This document shows positions 24,067-36,560 of a DNA stretch of 64,000 nucleotides, piece after piece (the first letter of the stretch is position 1; each line of letters begins with the position of its first letter). Origin of the DNA: Panulirus ornatus. Its lineage: Eukaryota; Arthropoda; Malacostraca; Decapoda; Palinuridae. Under the pieces are notes generated by a model, which was not told where the DNA came from, searched no databases, and saw nothing but the letters and a program-made list of their open reading frames with translations. A program made the translations under genes and the position numbers. The stretch lies in the NCBI RefSeq assembly GCF_036320965.1, contig NC_092276.1, positions 8,758,023 through 8,822,022 on the forward strand, read 5' to 3'.

Positions 24067-24141
<75 letters not shown>
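24067..24141. repeat. (CA)n microsatellite
   Basis: About 37 CA dinucleotides. Confidence 0.98.
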
Positions 24142-24309
24142 ATCAGCTGGGACACATCCCACTTTGACTGCAGGATCCAGTTCCCTCATAACCAGGATCA
24201 GAGCCACTGGGTTGGCGGTATACTTAATAAAGTCCAAGCTGGACTGACTTGGGTCACGCCAACACTGACCTTGACCCTGTCCAGTAGCCGTCGGAAATGC
24301 CAGCAGGTG

Positions 24310-24500
24310 GATCGAGGTCAGGGAGGGGTCAAGGGGTAGTGAGTTGGGAGGTTGTATACTCACTATAGCTCAGGTTAGGTCAGTCAGGGTCAAGGGTGGT
24401 GAGTAGGGATGGTGAGTGGGAGGTTGTATACACATTATAGCCCAGGTCAGGTCAGTCAGTGTCAAGGGTCATAAGGAGGGATGGTGAGCGGGAGGATATA
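24310..24500. repeat. Tandem duplication, roughly 80-bp unit
   Basis: CAGGTCAGTCAGGGTCAAGG, a GGTGAG block and GGGAGGTTGTATACWCATTA recur two to three times. Confidence 0.8.
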
Positions 24501-24517
24501 CACACAGTCAAGAAAAA

Positions 24518-24519
<2 letters not shown>

Positions 24520-24594
<75 letters not shown>
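24520..24594. repeat. (TA)n microsatellite
   Basis: About 36 TA dinucleotides. Confidence 0.97.
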
Positions 24595-24595
<1 letters not shown>

Positions 24596-25469
24596 CTTCC
24601 TGGATGAGTCCGATGAATTCCAAAATGATCAATACTACTCGTATTGTCTCGGTAGGATTTTTAAGCGTGAACTTGAGACAAATTCCCTCTAACTATGGCA
24701 GCCTCACTTTACAGTTATCCACATCGAAATCAATATAACATCAATCACGGCAAATGACCCTAAAATGTCGCTAACAATCGATACATTACAATATCATGAA
24801 CGTAAGGCTTCTAGTGTGAGGCTAGAGTAATGGGCATTTCTCAAAATCCTTCGTCCGTGGTGTCATATCGTTTCATACATAAAGTGGTCAGATACTTTTT
24901 TTACCGTGTGTACGTTCAATGCCGCCCATAGCACGAGGCGATAGAGTTCACGCACTAGTGTGGAGACCCTCCCATTCCCCCTAACTTCCCCAACCACATC
25001 CCTTGAATGTTGCTGTGACACATCAGAACCTCAAGTACAATTTCGAAGAAATATATCCCGCGAAATATTCAGTGTTAAGAAACTATCTGTCATGGAGCCT
25101 CGACAAAGTCATAGGTTACATGACTGGCTCCGTGTTCAGGTTTAACTCACACTCCATGCCGAGAAAATAGCAATTCTTTTTTCTTTCTTTCTTTCGTAAT
25201 TTCTCCGTGTTCATGTTTGACTCACACTCCATGCAGTGAAAATAGCATTCTTTGACGTAATTTTCTTCTCTTCACACAATTCGTTCACGTCTTTATCGAG
25301 CTCACGATGAAGGAGGCACGTATAAATGCGATTGTAGAAGGAATCTAAATTCTCAAAGGATTAAATCTCTTTACCCAGATTGTATTCTTTTTCTTTTTTT
25401 CCCCGTTAGGATAATTAGTCTGTCTGATGGACGTGTTGGTGGACATGCCATCACAGCGCCGGGTTGAAC
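24595..25469. other. No gene recognised; weak dispersed similarity
   Basis: The segment around 24,810-24,880 (GTGAGGCTAGAG...TTCTCAAAATCCTTCGTCCG) resembles 47,230-47,300. Nothing coding is recognised. Confidence 0.4.
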
Positions 25470-25585
25470 CAGGGCGTATGAAGCCATCAGAGGAAACCAT
25501 AGAAAAAGGTCTATGGGGCCTGGTTGTGGATAGGGTGAGGGTTAGCTGTGGTTTCGTTATGTGATGGTATAGCATTACTCATCTC
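25470..25585 (+). mobile_element. RTE-like LINE 3' tail fragment, plus
   Basis: GAGGAAACCATAGAAAAAGGTCTATGGGGCCTGGTTGTGGA then TAGCTGTGGTTTCG matches the post-ORF tail seen at 33,400-33,480 and 41,400-41,470. Confidence 0.75.
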
Positions 25586-25920
25586 TCCTTCCTCACACAT
25601 CTGCTGAGGACGTCCGCTGTTGCTGGGTTGATGTGACCGATAGCTGTGTCTCTCTCAGGTGGCTGTCTTTTGTTATATTTCTTTCTGCCAGCCTTTTCGC
25701 CGCTGTGCAGTGTTTCACTGAGAAAACGAACATGACAGTGTTGACAGCAGTGGCTGTTGTTTTTCCCAGTGTGACACTGGTAACAATAATGATAGTCAGT
25801 ATATCAGTGTAACACTTGACAATACTATCAGTCAATATACGCATATGACACTTATAGAAATAATGACAATAGAATTGGAATCACTGATGATATATTGGTG
25901 AGGCATACCTTGAGAATATG

Positions 25921-26194
<274 letters not shown>

Positions 26195-26270
<76 letters not shown>
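26195..26270. repeat. (TA)n microsatellite
   Basis: About 38 TA dinucleotides. Confidence 0.97.
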
Positions 26271-26272
<2 letters not shown>

Positions 26273-26561
26273 ATTCAGCCCATCACTTATCTCGATCCAC
26301 TACCCATCACATTTTCTATTCCCATTACTTAACTCTACCCATTACATTTTCTGTTGCCTAAATCCCTGGGGCACCAAGAACTGGGGCAGATGTTGGCGTG
26401 ACATACCTCGTCAATTACGGAACAATTCTTTATCTTTGCATGACTCTATTGCATGAAATCACACACCCGGCACGAAAATGGGTAGTAATGGCGAGACTGG
26501 AAACAGCTCAGCGGTCCTGGAGAAAATGGAATTCCAGGGAAGGCTGAGTCTTCCAGTCCCA

Positions 26562-26638
<77 letters not shown>
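26562..26638. repeat. (CA)n microsatellite
   Basis: CA run with one AAAC interruption. Confidence 0.97.
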
Positions 26639-26642
<4 letters not shown>

Positions 26643-26736
26643 CTGTACAGAAGGGATGTCGCTTCGCCAAAGACATTGGCCTTTATTCGAAGTGTTTTAG
26701 TGTTGACCTGGTGACCTGCCTTAGGCGGGCCTTCCC

Positions 26737-26738
<2 letters not shown>

Positions 26739-26796
<58 letters not shown>
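26739..26796. repeat. (GA)n microsatellite
   Basis: About 29 GA dinucleotides. Confidence 0.97.
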
Positions 26797-26799
<3 letters not shown>

Positions 26800-28102
26800 G
26801 ATGGTGTTCTTTTTTTTTCCTATCAAGACCGAGCTAGACCAGCCTCACCAACTTAGGTCAGACCCTTATAAGCTCTACGGTTGAAGCCGAAGATACAATC
26901 CTACGAAAAACAAAAAAAAGGTCTTGCAGCCACTGTCGGTTGTGAGGCCTCCAGTCAAACACATCTCACAGCCAGTTGGATGTAGACTACAGACGATCCT
27001 CGTAGCTGTAGACGGCTCGTTAGTGATGGTCCTTTGAGTAACGAGTGGGCTGTAGTCCTGGATAGAGGGAGTCGTTTGTTGAAGCTGCTTCGGGGTGTAA
27101 CGGAGCCCGCTGGGAAGATGTGTCGTAGATGGGTAGATAAGTATGTAGGCTTGAGATTGGAGGCAGGCGCTGATGAGCTGGTGGTAGCTGGTCGAAGATG
27201 GGTAACGCAAGGCGGTGCAGATGGAGCTACAGAACACTATAGTCGAATGATGGGACAGAGGAAGAGGAGGAGGAGGAGGATGATAGACCCATCACCAACC
27301 AGACGTACGTGTATCTGGGGCTCTCTATGTATATGTCTACGTATGTCGCATGATGGACCCCTGTGATGGAACCAAGCAGTTTGAGGTACCTAGTCATTCA
27401 CATGGTACTAGTGGATTGCTGGTGAGTTGCTGTGCCCAAGTCACGCACACATTACGAAGATCCTAACGTAACATCCTCCAGGATACATTAGGTGCTGATC
27501 TATGCCTCGTAGGGAAAAGATAGTAATATGATCATTCGTAACCAACTATGTATTCCCATACACTCCCAAGTACAAGGTTAGAATATACGTAAGCTCATGT
27601 AAGAAGCTACCAAAGCATGCATTTAAAATAGCTATATCAAAGCATTTAAAAAAAAGTGGGAATGAAAATACATCTGTCCTCGGGTTTCTAAGTGAGGGTT
27701 CTAAAAGCGTGTCGTTTATTTCGGGCATCCAGGAAACGTAAACTGACAGCTGTTCAATTCCCAGCAACAAGACGCAAGAGGAAGGAAGATTGGCTCGGAG
27801 ACAGAATATTCCCTCGGTCAATTGTCTTGCATGGGAATATACCCCCCCACATACACGTTGCTGTATAACACCGAGTGACAGAATTGCCTTCCCCAGGTGC
27901 ACTGTATTCCGAAGGAGAGTGTCACATGCGGCCATTTGGGTAGTGCGAAATCCTTGTCCACTCTCTCACTGAGGGAAATTATCTTAGATCAAAGTCAAGC
28001 CAATGTTCTATTGATCACACCTCAGGCTAACTTCTTTCAACCGGGTGCTATCTATTCTACCATCTATCTATCTGTCTATATATCTATAATTCTGATTTTC
28101 AG
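26797..28102. other. 1.3 kb without a recognised gene
   Basis: Two open frames over 110 residues occur (minus strand 27,546-27,935 and 26,875-27,237), but neither has a recognisable domain, initiation context or exon partner. I do not call them genes. Confidence 0.4.
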
Positions 28103-28259
28103 TTATAGAACCCCAGGGACAATGCTGAGATTTTTCTTTTGGTTCCAAAGCTGCGCTACAATCAGTAGTAGGGAAATGATGACCTCTTTTGGCTTGAGAA
28201 GTTCCCCGACGAGATTTTACTCCTTTCCTCCATTTGAAAACAAACAGTCGGAGTCCGGT

Positions 28260-28262
<3 letters not shown>
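28103..28262 (+). repeat. Dispersed repeat (CGGAGTCCGGTA family), copy 2
   Basis: Shares ordered blocks with 22,248-22,443 and ends at GTCGGAGTCCGGTAACAC, where the CA microsatellite starts. Confidence 0.7.
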
Positions 28263-28411
<149 letters not shown>

Positions 28412-28454
28412 AGTCGGTCACAGTGGTGCTCATGACCATGTATTTGCTGATAGC

Positions 28455-28535
28455 CACGAGGAAAATGAAACACGATAAGTTCCCAAGTGCACTTTCGTGT
28501 AATAATCACATCGTCAGGGGAGACACAAGATTAAG
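28455..28535 (+). repeat. Dispersed repeat (AAGTGCACTTTCGTG family), copy 4
   Basis: CACGAGGAAAATGAAACACG to CATCGTCAGGGGAGACACAA, again just downstream of a TA tract. Confidence 0.8.
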
Positions 28536-28757
28536 ATAGAAGGCTTAGAACAGTAAGTTTACAAGGAAGAGGCGGAGCTAAGACGCCGTTGGCACACAAG
28601 TGTTGGTGGTGTTCGTATCTGGCAACGTGCCTGCCATAATATTCCATTATGTGTATAAGACATTATGTGTATAAGACAGGAAACCGTTGGCAAGTTTTGG
28701 ATACGATAAAGCTTTGTCCACAGATTATCTGAACTCCGACCGCATTGCGATTTCAGC

Positions 28758-28759
<2 letters not shown>

Positions 28760-28808
<49 letters not shown>
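28760..28808. repeat. (TA)n microsatellite at LINE 3' end
   Basis: Lies at the 3' (left) end of a minus-strand LINE tail, as expected for a tail-derived tract. Confidence 0.96.
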
Positions 28809-28814
<6 letters not shown>

Positions 28815-28825
28815 TTATTTATCTA

Positions 28826-29412
28826 TTATACTTTGTCGCTGTCTCCTGCGTTAGCGAGGTAGCGCAAGGAAACAGACGAAAGAATGGCCCAACCCACCCA
28901 CATACACATGTATATACATACACGTCCACACACGCACATATACATACCTATACATCTCAACGTATACATATATATACACACACAGACATATACATATATA
29001 CACATGTACAAAATTCATGCTGTCTGCCTTTATTCATTCCCGTCGCCACCCTGCCACATGAAATGAAAACTCCCTCCCCCCGCATGTGCACGAGGTAGCG
29101 CTAGGAAAAGACAACAAAGGCCACATTCGTTCAGACTCAGTCTCTAGCTGTCATGTATAATGCGCCGAAACCACAGCTCCCTTTCCATATCCAGGCCCCA
29201 GAGAACTGTCCATGGTTTACCTCAGATGCTTCACATGCCTTGGTTCAGTCCACTGACAGCACCTTGACCCCAGTATACCACATCGTTCCAATTCACATCT
29301 TCACAATACTTTCTATAGTTTATCCCAGACGCTTCACATGCCCTGGTTCAATCCACTGACAGCACGTTGACCCCGGTATACCACATCGTTCCAATTCACA
29401 TCTTCACAATAC
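28826..29412 (-). mobile_element. RTE-like LINE 3' untranslated tail, minus strand
   Basis: On the minus strand it ends in GCGCTACCTCGCTAACGCAG plus GAGACAGCGACAAAG and carries GGTTGGGCCATTCTTTCGTC, AAACCATGGACAG and GTCAGTGGATTGAACCAGGG. All are present in the same order after the ORF of the 30-31.5 kb LINE. A block of about 95 bp (CAGACGCTTCACATGCC to CAATTCACATCTTCACAATA) is tandemly duplicated at 29,220 and 29,325. Confidence 0.85.
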
Positions 29413-29988
29413 TGTGACCTCATCTCCTCCTCACGTCATCACTTCAACATTGACCCACACCGCCGATGTTCCTACACCTTCTCTTGCATTCCTCACACTG
29501 CTATTACTCCCATTTATCTACTTATGATCTCATTATCTATTCCCTCAATTCTCTTTGTCTATTCCCCTATTTTCTACTCCACCCGTCAATCCACTGCCGT
29601 GCATTTATGTTCCATATTGGCCACTGAGCGAATTCAGGAGTTTCCACCTATTGTTTCATCAGTGGGGTTGTGTGTGTGTGTGTGTGTGGTGCGTCGGTAG
29701 GGTGTGTCAAATGACATCCTGTTCCAGTGGCAAATCAAATTTGGCGCGATCCAGGCAACATCAGTGGATGGAAAAGCTGGAAATTTGTTTACTGTTATCA
29801 TGCATCAAAGTGACGTGTGACTTTGACATTTCCATGTTAGCGGAGCTCTGCATAAACAGATTTAAAGGACTTTTAAGAGCGTATGAATAACGGGATCATA
29901 ATATATGCTGGATTTTGCGAAGATATACTGTTCTATCTATCTATCTATCGATCTATGTACTTGTGTGTGTATATATACATGCAGAAGA
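29413..29988. other. No gene recognised
   Basis: Unique sequence with a short (GT)n at 29,663-29,690. One 111-residue open frame on the + strand has no recognised product. Confidence 0.4.
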
Positions 29989-31556
29989 TGTATAAGTCAT
30001 GGTGAGGTGCCTGAGGATTGGCGGAATGCGTGCATAGTGCCATCGTACAAAGGCAAAGGGGATAAGAGTGAGTGCTCAAATTACAGAGGTATAAGTTTGT
30101 TGAGTAATCCTGGTAAATTATATGGGAGGGTATTGATTGAGAGGGTGAAGGCATGTACAGAGCATCAGATTGGGGAAGAGCAGTGTGGTTTCAGAAGTGG
30201 TAGAGGATGTGTGGATCAGGTGTTTGCTTTGAAGATGTATGTGAGAAATACTTAGAAAAGCAAATGGATTTGTATGTAGCATTTATGGATCTGGAGAAAG
30301 CGTATGATAGAGTTGATAGAGATGCTCTGTGGAAGGTATTAAGAATATATGGTGTGGGAGGCAAGTTGTTAGAAGCAGTGAAAAGTTTTTATCGAGGATG
30401 TAAGGCATGTGTACGTGTAGGAAGAGAGGAAAGTGATTGGTTCTCAGTGAATGTAGGTTTGCGGCAGGGGTGTGTGATGTCTCCATGGTTGTTTAATTTG
30501 TTTATGGATGGGGTTGTTAGGGAGGTGAATGCAAGAGTTTTGGAAAGAGGGGCAAGTATGAAGTCTGTTGTGGATGAGAGAGCTTGGGAAGTGAGTCAGT
30601 TGTTATTCGCTGATGATACAGCGCTGGTGCTGATTCATGTGAGAAACCGCAGAAGCTGGTGACTGAGTTTGGTAAAGTGTGTGAAAGAAGAAAGTTAAGA
30701 GTAAATGTGAATAATAGCAAGGTTATTAGGTACAGTAGGGTTGAGGGTCAAGTCAATTGGGAGGTATGTTTGAATGGAGAAAAACTGGAGAAAGTAAAGT
30801 GCTTTAGATATCTGGGAGTGGATCTGGCAGCGGATGGAACCATGGAAGCGGAAGTGGATCATAGGGTGGGTGAGGGGGCGAAAATCCTGGGGGCCTTGAA
30901 GAATGTGTGGAAGTCGAGAACATTATCTCGGAAAGCAAAAATGGGTATGTTTGAAGGAATAGTGGTTCCAACAATGTTGTATGGTTGCGAGGCGTGGGCT
31001 ATGGATAGAGTTGTGCGCAGGAGGATGGATGTGCTGGAAATGAGATGTTTGAGGACAACATGTGGTGTGAGGTGGTTTGATCGAGTAAGTAACGTAAGGG
31101 TAAGAGAGATGTGTGGAAATAAAAAGAGCGTGGTTGAGAGAGCAGAAAAGGGTGTTTTGAAATGGTTTGGGCACATGGAGAGAATGAGTGAGGAAAGATT
31201 GACCAAGAGGATATATGTGTCGGAGGTGGAGGGAACGAGGAGAAGTGGGAGACCAAATTGGAGGTGGAAAGATGGAGTGAAAAAGATTTTGTGTTATCGG
31301 GGCCTGAACATGCAGGAGGGTGAAAGGAGGGCAAGGAATAGAGTGAATTGGATCGATGTGGTATACCGGGGTTGACGTGCTGTCAGTGGATTGAATCATG
31401 GCATGTGAAGCGTCTGGGGTAAACCATGGAAAGCTGTGTAGGTATGTATATTTGCGTGTGTGGACGTATGTATATACATGTGTATGGGGCGGGTTGGGCC
31501 ATTTCTTTCGTCTGTTTCCTTGCGCTACCTCGCAAACGCGGGAGACAGCGACAAAG

Positions 31557-31558
<2 letters not shown>
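29989..31558 (+). mobile_element. RTE-like non-LTR retrotransposon, 5'-truncated, defective RT
   Basis: Encodes most of a reverse transcriptase and its C-terminal extension. Motifs in order: EVPEDWRNACIVP, NYRGISLLSNPGKLYGRV, GFRSGRGCVDQVFALK, YVAFMDLEKAYDRVDRDALW (first palm aspartate), VGLRQGCVMSPWLFNLFMD, LLFADDTAL (catalytic FADD), YLGVDLAADGT, MLYGCEAWAMDR, GRPNWRWKDG. The frame is lost at about 30,232 (one base missing in the AAGAATGT context) and about 30,630, so three frames are needed to read it. The endonuclease half is absent. A 180-bp tail ends in GCGCTACCTCGCAAACGCGG and then a TA tract at 31,559-31,624. Clade assignment (RTE/Proto2-like) is tentative. Confidence 0.9.

Positions 31559-31624
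<66 letters not shown>
31559..31624. repeat. (TA)n microsatellite at LINE 3' end
   Basis: Directly follows the LINE tail. Confidence 0.97.
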
Positions 31625-31630
<6 letters not shown>

Positions 31631-31639
31631 GGTGTGATT

Positions 31640-33572
31640 AATCATACATTTTGATCTCTCTATAGTGTTCTCGAAGCATTAAGGCTGCTCTCCAATCAGG
31701 AGCATGGAAATGAAGGAATACTGTGGAGCGTAGTGTCTCATTGACTAGGCTATGCACATTTTCGACTTGCATAGACGGCTGGCTTCTCACTCGCAGCGAG
31801 GAAGAGGTTAGTTGTGTGAGGAAAACATGAGAACAAATGGGAACATCGGTAAAGGGGGCGAATGGGAAGTGATGATAGGTATAAATGAAGTGAGGAGAAG
31901 ATGGAGTGAGTATTCTGAAGGTCTGTTGATTCTTTTTGGTGATAGAGCGGCAGATGCAAGGTGTTTGGGTCGGGGAGATATGCGCAGTGAGATTTTTAGG
32001 GAGAGTGGTTTGGTGAAGAGAGAAGAGGTGGTGAAAGTCTTGCGTAAGATGAAGTATGGCATGGCGGCTGGAGTGGATGGTACTACAGTTGAATTTTTTA
32101 AGAAAAATGGTGACTGTGCTGTTGACTGGTTTGTTAAGATTTTTAGTGCATGTATATATCATAGTGAGGTACCTAAGGATTGATGGAGATCATATATAGT
32201 GGCCATGTATAAAGGTAAGAGGATAAAGGTGAATGTTCAAACTGCAAAGGTATAAGCCTCTTCAGTGTGCTTAGTAAGTTGTATGGGAGAGTGGACACTG
32301 AGAGAGGGAAGGCATATATACTTAGATATTCAGGGGGATTTGTATGTTGCATTGATGGATCTGGAGGGTTGATAGAGATGCCTTGTGGAAGGTCTTACGA
32401 ATAAATGGCACTGGAAGAAGAAAACTGGAAACGGTAAAAATTTTTATCAAGATTGTAAGGCGTTTGTGCGAGTAGGTGTAGAGGAGGATGAGTGCTTCCA
32501 GGTGACGGATGGTTTGCTGCAGGAGTTTGTGATGTCACCATGACTGTTTGATTCGTTCATGGTGGTGAGGGAAGGGGGCCTGGGGCGTCAGACAGTCAGT
32601 TGTTGTTTGCTGTTGACACAGTAATGACGGCAGAAGCGAGTGAGAAGCTGCAGAATTTGGTGTCGGAGTTTGGGAGAGTGTGTGAAAGGAGGAAGTTGAA
32701 CGTTAAGTGGAAAACAAAGTCAAGGCTATTAGATTCAGCAGGACAGGGGGTTCACTTTAGTTGGTGTGTGAGTTTGATTTGAGAGAATTGGAGGAAGTGA
32801 AGCGTTTTAGATACCTGGGAGTAGACATGGCAACGAATGGAACCAAGGAAGGGGAAGTGAGTCATAGAGTGGATGAGGGGGCGAATGTTCTGCAAGCATT
32901 AAATAATGTTTGGAAAGAGAAGTCTTTATGCAGGAGGGCGAAAATGGGTACGTTTGAAGGTATGATAGTCCCAACGTTTGTACGGATGCGATACGTGGGT
33001 TATAGATGAGAATGTGCGGAGGAGGGTAAATGTGTTGGGAATGAAATGTTTGAGGACACTATGTGTTGTGAGGTGATCTGATCGAGTAAGAAATAAAAGG
33101 ACAAGGGAGAGGTGTGGTAATAAGAAGAGTGGTAGAGGTAGCTGATGAGGCGCGTTCTGAAATGGTTGGAACACATGGAGAGAATGAGTGAGAGAGGTTG
33201 ACGAAGAGGATATATGTGTCAGAGAGAGTGTAAACAAGAAGGGAAAGACCAAACTGGAGGTGGAGGGATGAATATTTTACTTTTTGAGTGCTCGGGGATA
33301 TGAACATGCAGAAGGGTGAACGGCATGCACAGGATAGAGTGAATTGGAACGATGTGTTATAGAAGGGTCGACGTGCTGTCAGTGGAGTGAGCCAGTGCAT
33401 ATGTAGAACCCAGAGGAAACCACAGAAAAGGCCGTGAGGCTTGGTTATGGACAGTGGGCTGCGGTTTCGATGCATTACACATGACAGCTAAAAGAATAGA
33501 TGTGAGTGAATGAGACCTCATTTTTCGTCTGCTCTTGGCGCTACTTCGCTTATGTGGGAAACGGCTAATACG
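31640..33572 (+). mobile_element. Older, decayed RTE-like LINE copy
   Basis: A diverged paralogue in the same orientation as the preceding LINE. The stretch 31,812-32,183 encodes VRRRWSEYSEGLLI and LRKMKYGMAAGVDGTTVEF, the region just upstream of the RT fingers and missing from the neighbour. Later pieces include YVALMDLEG, RFRYLGVDMATNGTKEGE and RPNWRWRDE-like remnants. Many stops and frameshifts. The tail near 33,530-33,572 keeps GGCGCTACTTCGCTTATGTG. Confidence 0.85.
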
Positions 33573-33844
33573 CACCCAGTTTACGTACCGACCCCGAGGC
33601 GAGGATAAACAGTCGGGTAACTTTAAGATTTTTTTTCTCCTTTTTTGTCCAGAGTTTTTGAAATTATATGATTTTCTCGGGAAATATCAGCGGAAGCAGA
33701 AGCTGTATCCAGTCGGCAGAGAGCAGCTTTAAGCTTGGCCTGAGCTTGGAGAGGTCGGCCCGCGGGCGGCTTATCACTAATGGGCAGTGCAAGCTTGGGT
33801 ACAATAGCCTCTGCCTGATCCACTTCGCTCTACCCTGCCTGACG

Positions 33845-33960
33845 TATGCACACACACACACACACACAGACACGCACACCAGTGCCTCCTTGAGGTGGTG
33901 ATTAGAGTTACTAAAAATGATCCAGCACGGGAATGACTGGTTTCGAGTCCTGGAATAGGC
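33845..33960 (+). repeat. Possible tRNA-derived SINE head after a short (CA)n
   Basis: A short CA run is followed by GAGGTGGTGATTAGAGTTAC and a B-box-like ACTGGTTTCGAGTCCTGG. Similar in layout to the other tRNA-derived heads, but without a second copy in the window. Confidence 0.4.
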
Positions 33961-33970
33961 AGTCTGCCGG

Positions 33971-34130
33971 CTCCCACCTCAATTGGAAGGGGGACAGGGA
34001 GGAGGGGACTACTCCCACCTCAATTGGAAGGGGGACAGGGAGGAGAGGACTACTCCCACCTCAATTGGAAGGGGGACAGGGAGGAGGGGACTATCTCCCA
34101 CCTCAATTGAAAGAGGGGCAGGGAGGAGGG
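33971..34130. repeat. Minisatellite, 41-bp unit, 4 copies
   Basis: The unit CTCCCACCTCAATTGGAAGG + GGGACAGGGAGGAGGGGACTA is repeated at 33,971, 34,012, 34,053 and 34,095. Confidence 0.93.
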
Positions 34131-34226
34131 GAGAGACCAAATTGGAGATGGAAGGATGAAGGGAATAAGTTTTGAGTGCTTAGGGCCCGAGCATGCAAGA
34201 GGGTGAGAGGCATGCACGGAATAGAG
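34128..34226 (+). mobile_element. RTE-like LINE RT C-terminal fragment
   Basis: Encodes RPNWRWKDEGNKF then RACKRVRGMHGIEYIGA in shifted frames. These match GRPNWRWKDG...MQEGERRARNRVNWIDV of the 31.3-kb LINE. It abuts the 41-bp minisatellite, whose unit includes a similar CAATTGGA segment. Confidence 0.75.
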
Positions 34227-34667
34227 TACATTGGAGCTATATGGCCCCCCTCTCTATCTCCCTCTCTCTTTCTTAGCTTTGCGCTCTGTCACTGCCTCAT
34301 AGCACAGCCTCGTCATAGACGGGTAGGTAGTGTCTCTCTTGATTACCACGGAGCCTGAAGGGGGCACCATTATCTACCGTCGCCTCTTCGAGTTTAAGAG
34401 ACTAAGCCATTTTCGTTCCGGTACATCATTCTCGCCTCGGACCTACGATGTCTTCGGTGTCACTAAATTCTTTGGTGTCTTCTACATCGAGGACATTCTG
34501 TGGATGATCTCCAAGAGGATATGATGGAGTTAGAAAGAGACATAGCCATAAGCGCAGGCTTTCATTGGTTTCATAACCCTAATATTACCTACGGGTATGT
34601 TGGGCCAAGATTTTTTTTTTGGTCATGCCGTCATTTGTCCATCACTTAGTCTTCAGTGTTTTCCTTG
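34227..34667. other. No gene recognised
   Basis: Non-repetitive. One 64-residue open frame (34,330-34,524, +) has plausible amino-acid composition but no recognised family. Confidence 0.35.
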
Positions 34668-35522
34668 CCCCTGTCTCACTCTCGAGTCGTCTTCACGCCT
34701 CTAGCTCAGTTTTGAGTGGTTTCCACGCCCCTGGCTCAGTCTCGAGTGGTCTTCACGCCCCTGGCTCAGTTTTGAGTGGTCTCCACGCCTCTGGCTCAGT
34801 CTTGAGTGGTCTCCACGACCCTGGCTCAGTCTTGAGTGGTCTCCACTCCCCTGGCTCAGTCTCGAGTGGTTTCTACGCCCCTGGCTCAGTCTCGAGTGGT
34901 CTCCACGACCCTGGCTCAGTCTTGAGTGGTCTCCACGCCCCTGGCTCGGTCTCGAGTGGTCTCCACGACCCTGGCTCAGTCTTGAGTGGTCTCCACGCCC
35001 CTGGCTCAGTCTTGAGTGGTCTCCACGCCTCTGGCTCAGTCTTGAGTGGTCTCCACGACCCTGGCTCAGTCTTGAGTGGTCTCCACTCCCCTGGCTCAGT
35101 CTTGAGTGGTCTCCACGCCCCTGGCTCAGTCTTGAGTGGTCTCCACGCCCCTGGCTCAGTCTTGAGTGGTCTCCACGACCCTGGCTCAGTCTTGAGTGGT
35201 CTCCACTCCCCTGGCTCAGTCTTGAGTGGTCTCCACGCCCCTGGCTCAGTCTTGAGTGGTCTCCACGCCCCTGGCTCAGTCTTGAGTGATCTCCACGTCC
35301 CTGGCTCAGTCTGAGTGGTCTCCACGACCCTGGCTCAGTCTTGAGTGGTCTCCACGACCCTGGCTCAGTCTTGAGTGGTCTCCACGACCCTGGCTCAGTC
35401 TTGAGTGGTCTCCACGACCCTGGCTCAGTCTCGAGTGGTCTCCACGACCCTGGCTCAGTCTTGAGTGGTCTCCACGATCCTGGCTCAGTCTCGAGTGGTT
35501 TCTACGCCCCTGGCTCAGTCTA
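34668..35522. repeat. Minisatellite, 30-bp unit, about 28 copies
   Basis: The unit CTGGCTCAGTCTTGAGTGGT+CTCCACGCCC is highly homogeneous. Being ten codons long, it gives open frames of more than 200 residues on both strands. A single 1-bp change at about 35,310 shifts the array frame, as expected for non-coding DNA. Confidence 0.96.
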
Positions 35523-35709
35523 CCTCATCCTGGTCGTAATGTCGATCCATGTCATTCTATAGACTCCCGAGCCATCTCACTATAGACTTTCTGGTCACCT
35601 CTCTGCCTCGTCTTTCTTTCACACTCTAAACTCCTTGTGGCCACTTCGCTGTATAGTCTGTGGCCATATCTGTAGGCCCCGTGGCCACCTCTACGCACAG
35701 CCTGTGGCC

Positions 35710-35710
<1 letters not shown>

Positions 35711-35768
<58 letters not shown>
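35711..35768. repeat. (CT)n microsatellite
   Basis: About 28 CT dinucleotides. Confidence 0.97.
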
Positions 35769-35871
35769 GCGCCTCCCTGGCCACCTCCTTGCCTCTCCCA
35801 GCGAGCCACACTGCCTCATGAGAGGCCTGTGGTCTTCGGCCGCATCATTACTATCACCTCCTGCCGGCGGC

Positions 35872-35872
<1 letters not shown>

Positions 35873-35941
<69 letters not shown>
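35873..35941. repeat. (GA)n microsatellite
   Basis: About 34 GA dinucleotides, in inverted relation to the CT tract 100 bp upstream. Confidence 0.97.
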
Positions 35942-35945
<4 letters not shown>

Positions 35946-36379
35946 CACCCCCATCTTACTTGTGTGATCCAGCGAGTCTTCCCCACCTCAGCTCGTCCCG
36001 CCTCATTCCACAGTGGAGTATATAAGTCCTCCACACTACACACACACACACCCCACACCCCCTTCGCGCGCTCGCGCACGCTCGCCCGGGATCAAAATAT
36101 CCAAGCCATTTCCATCCAGTCCTGGAATACTGTTCGTTCTGCTCCTCCTCCTCCATCCCCAGCACCTGGGGCTAATTTATGGTCGAACTAATTACCTCGA
36201 GAGATGCTGCTCTTATGGTGTATTTGACTTCCCCTCAGAAAACGCGCTGTTTTCCCAAGGCAATGGCGAAGTGTTGCCTTTTTCTCTTTTTTTTTCGTCT
36301 CGTTTGCAGAGTTTATTTACGTTTCGTCTCGTTTATGAAGTTCGTTTACGTTGTTTTGTGTCAGTGTTTTGACGTTAGT
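35942..36379. other. No gene recognised
   Basis: Unique sequence, with nothing supportable. Confidence 0.35.
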
Positions 36380-36554
36380 AGATCTCCGTGGTGTAGCGGT
36401 TAGCATTTCCTTGGCCGTGGCGCATTCACGAGCCGCCCACGTCCAGAGCATAGGTTCGAATCCTGGTTGCGGCTTCGGTTCACAGTCAACCCAGCTGTTC
36501 ATCCACTCGTAGAGGTTTAAGTTGGTCGATGAAATAGGTACCTTTCTCAGGCTA

Positions 36555-36560
<6 letters not shown>
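36380..36560 (+). repeat. tRNA-derived SINE, plus strand
   Basis: A tRNA-like head TCCGTGGTGTAGCGGTTAGC (A-box region) and a B box AGGTTCGAATCCTGGTTGCG 70 bp later. The body TTCACAGTCAACCCAGCTGT and TTGGTCGATGAAATAGGTAC is shared with the minus-strand copy at 20.1 kb. It ends at the TA tract 36,561-36,634. Confidence 0.8.

Noticed and set aside
27546..27935. A 129-residue minus-strand open frame
   Set aside because: No recognisable domain, no repeat copy and no exon partners; chance open frame cannot be excluded.
30859..31645. Long minus-strand frames opposite the LINE (240 and 115 residues)
   Set aside because: Antisense shadows of the RT reading frame; composition rich in S, H, T and P is typical of such shadows.
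31638..32162. A 174-residue minus-strand frame
   Set aside because: Antisense of the older LINE's RT-entry region.
34619..35325. Frames of 231 and 150 residues on opposite strands
   Set aside because: The 30-bp minisatellite; a collagen-like or mucin-like gene was considered, but the array shifts frame at 35,310 and has no signal peptide or flanking exon.
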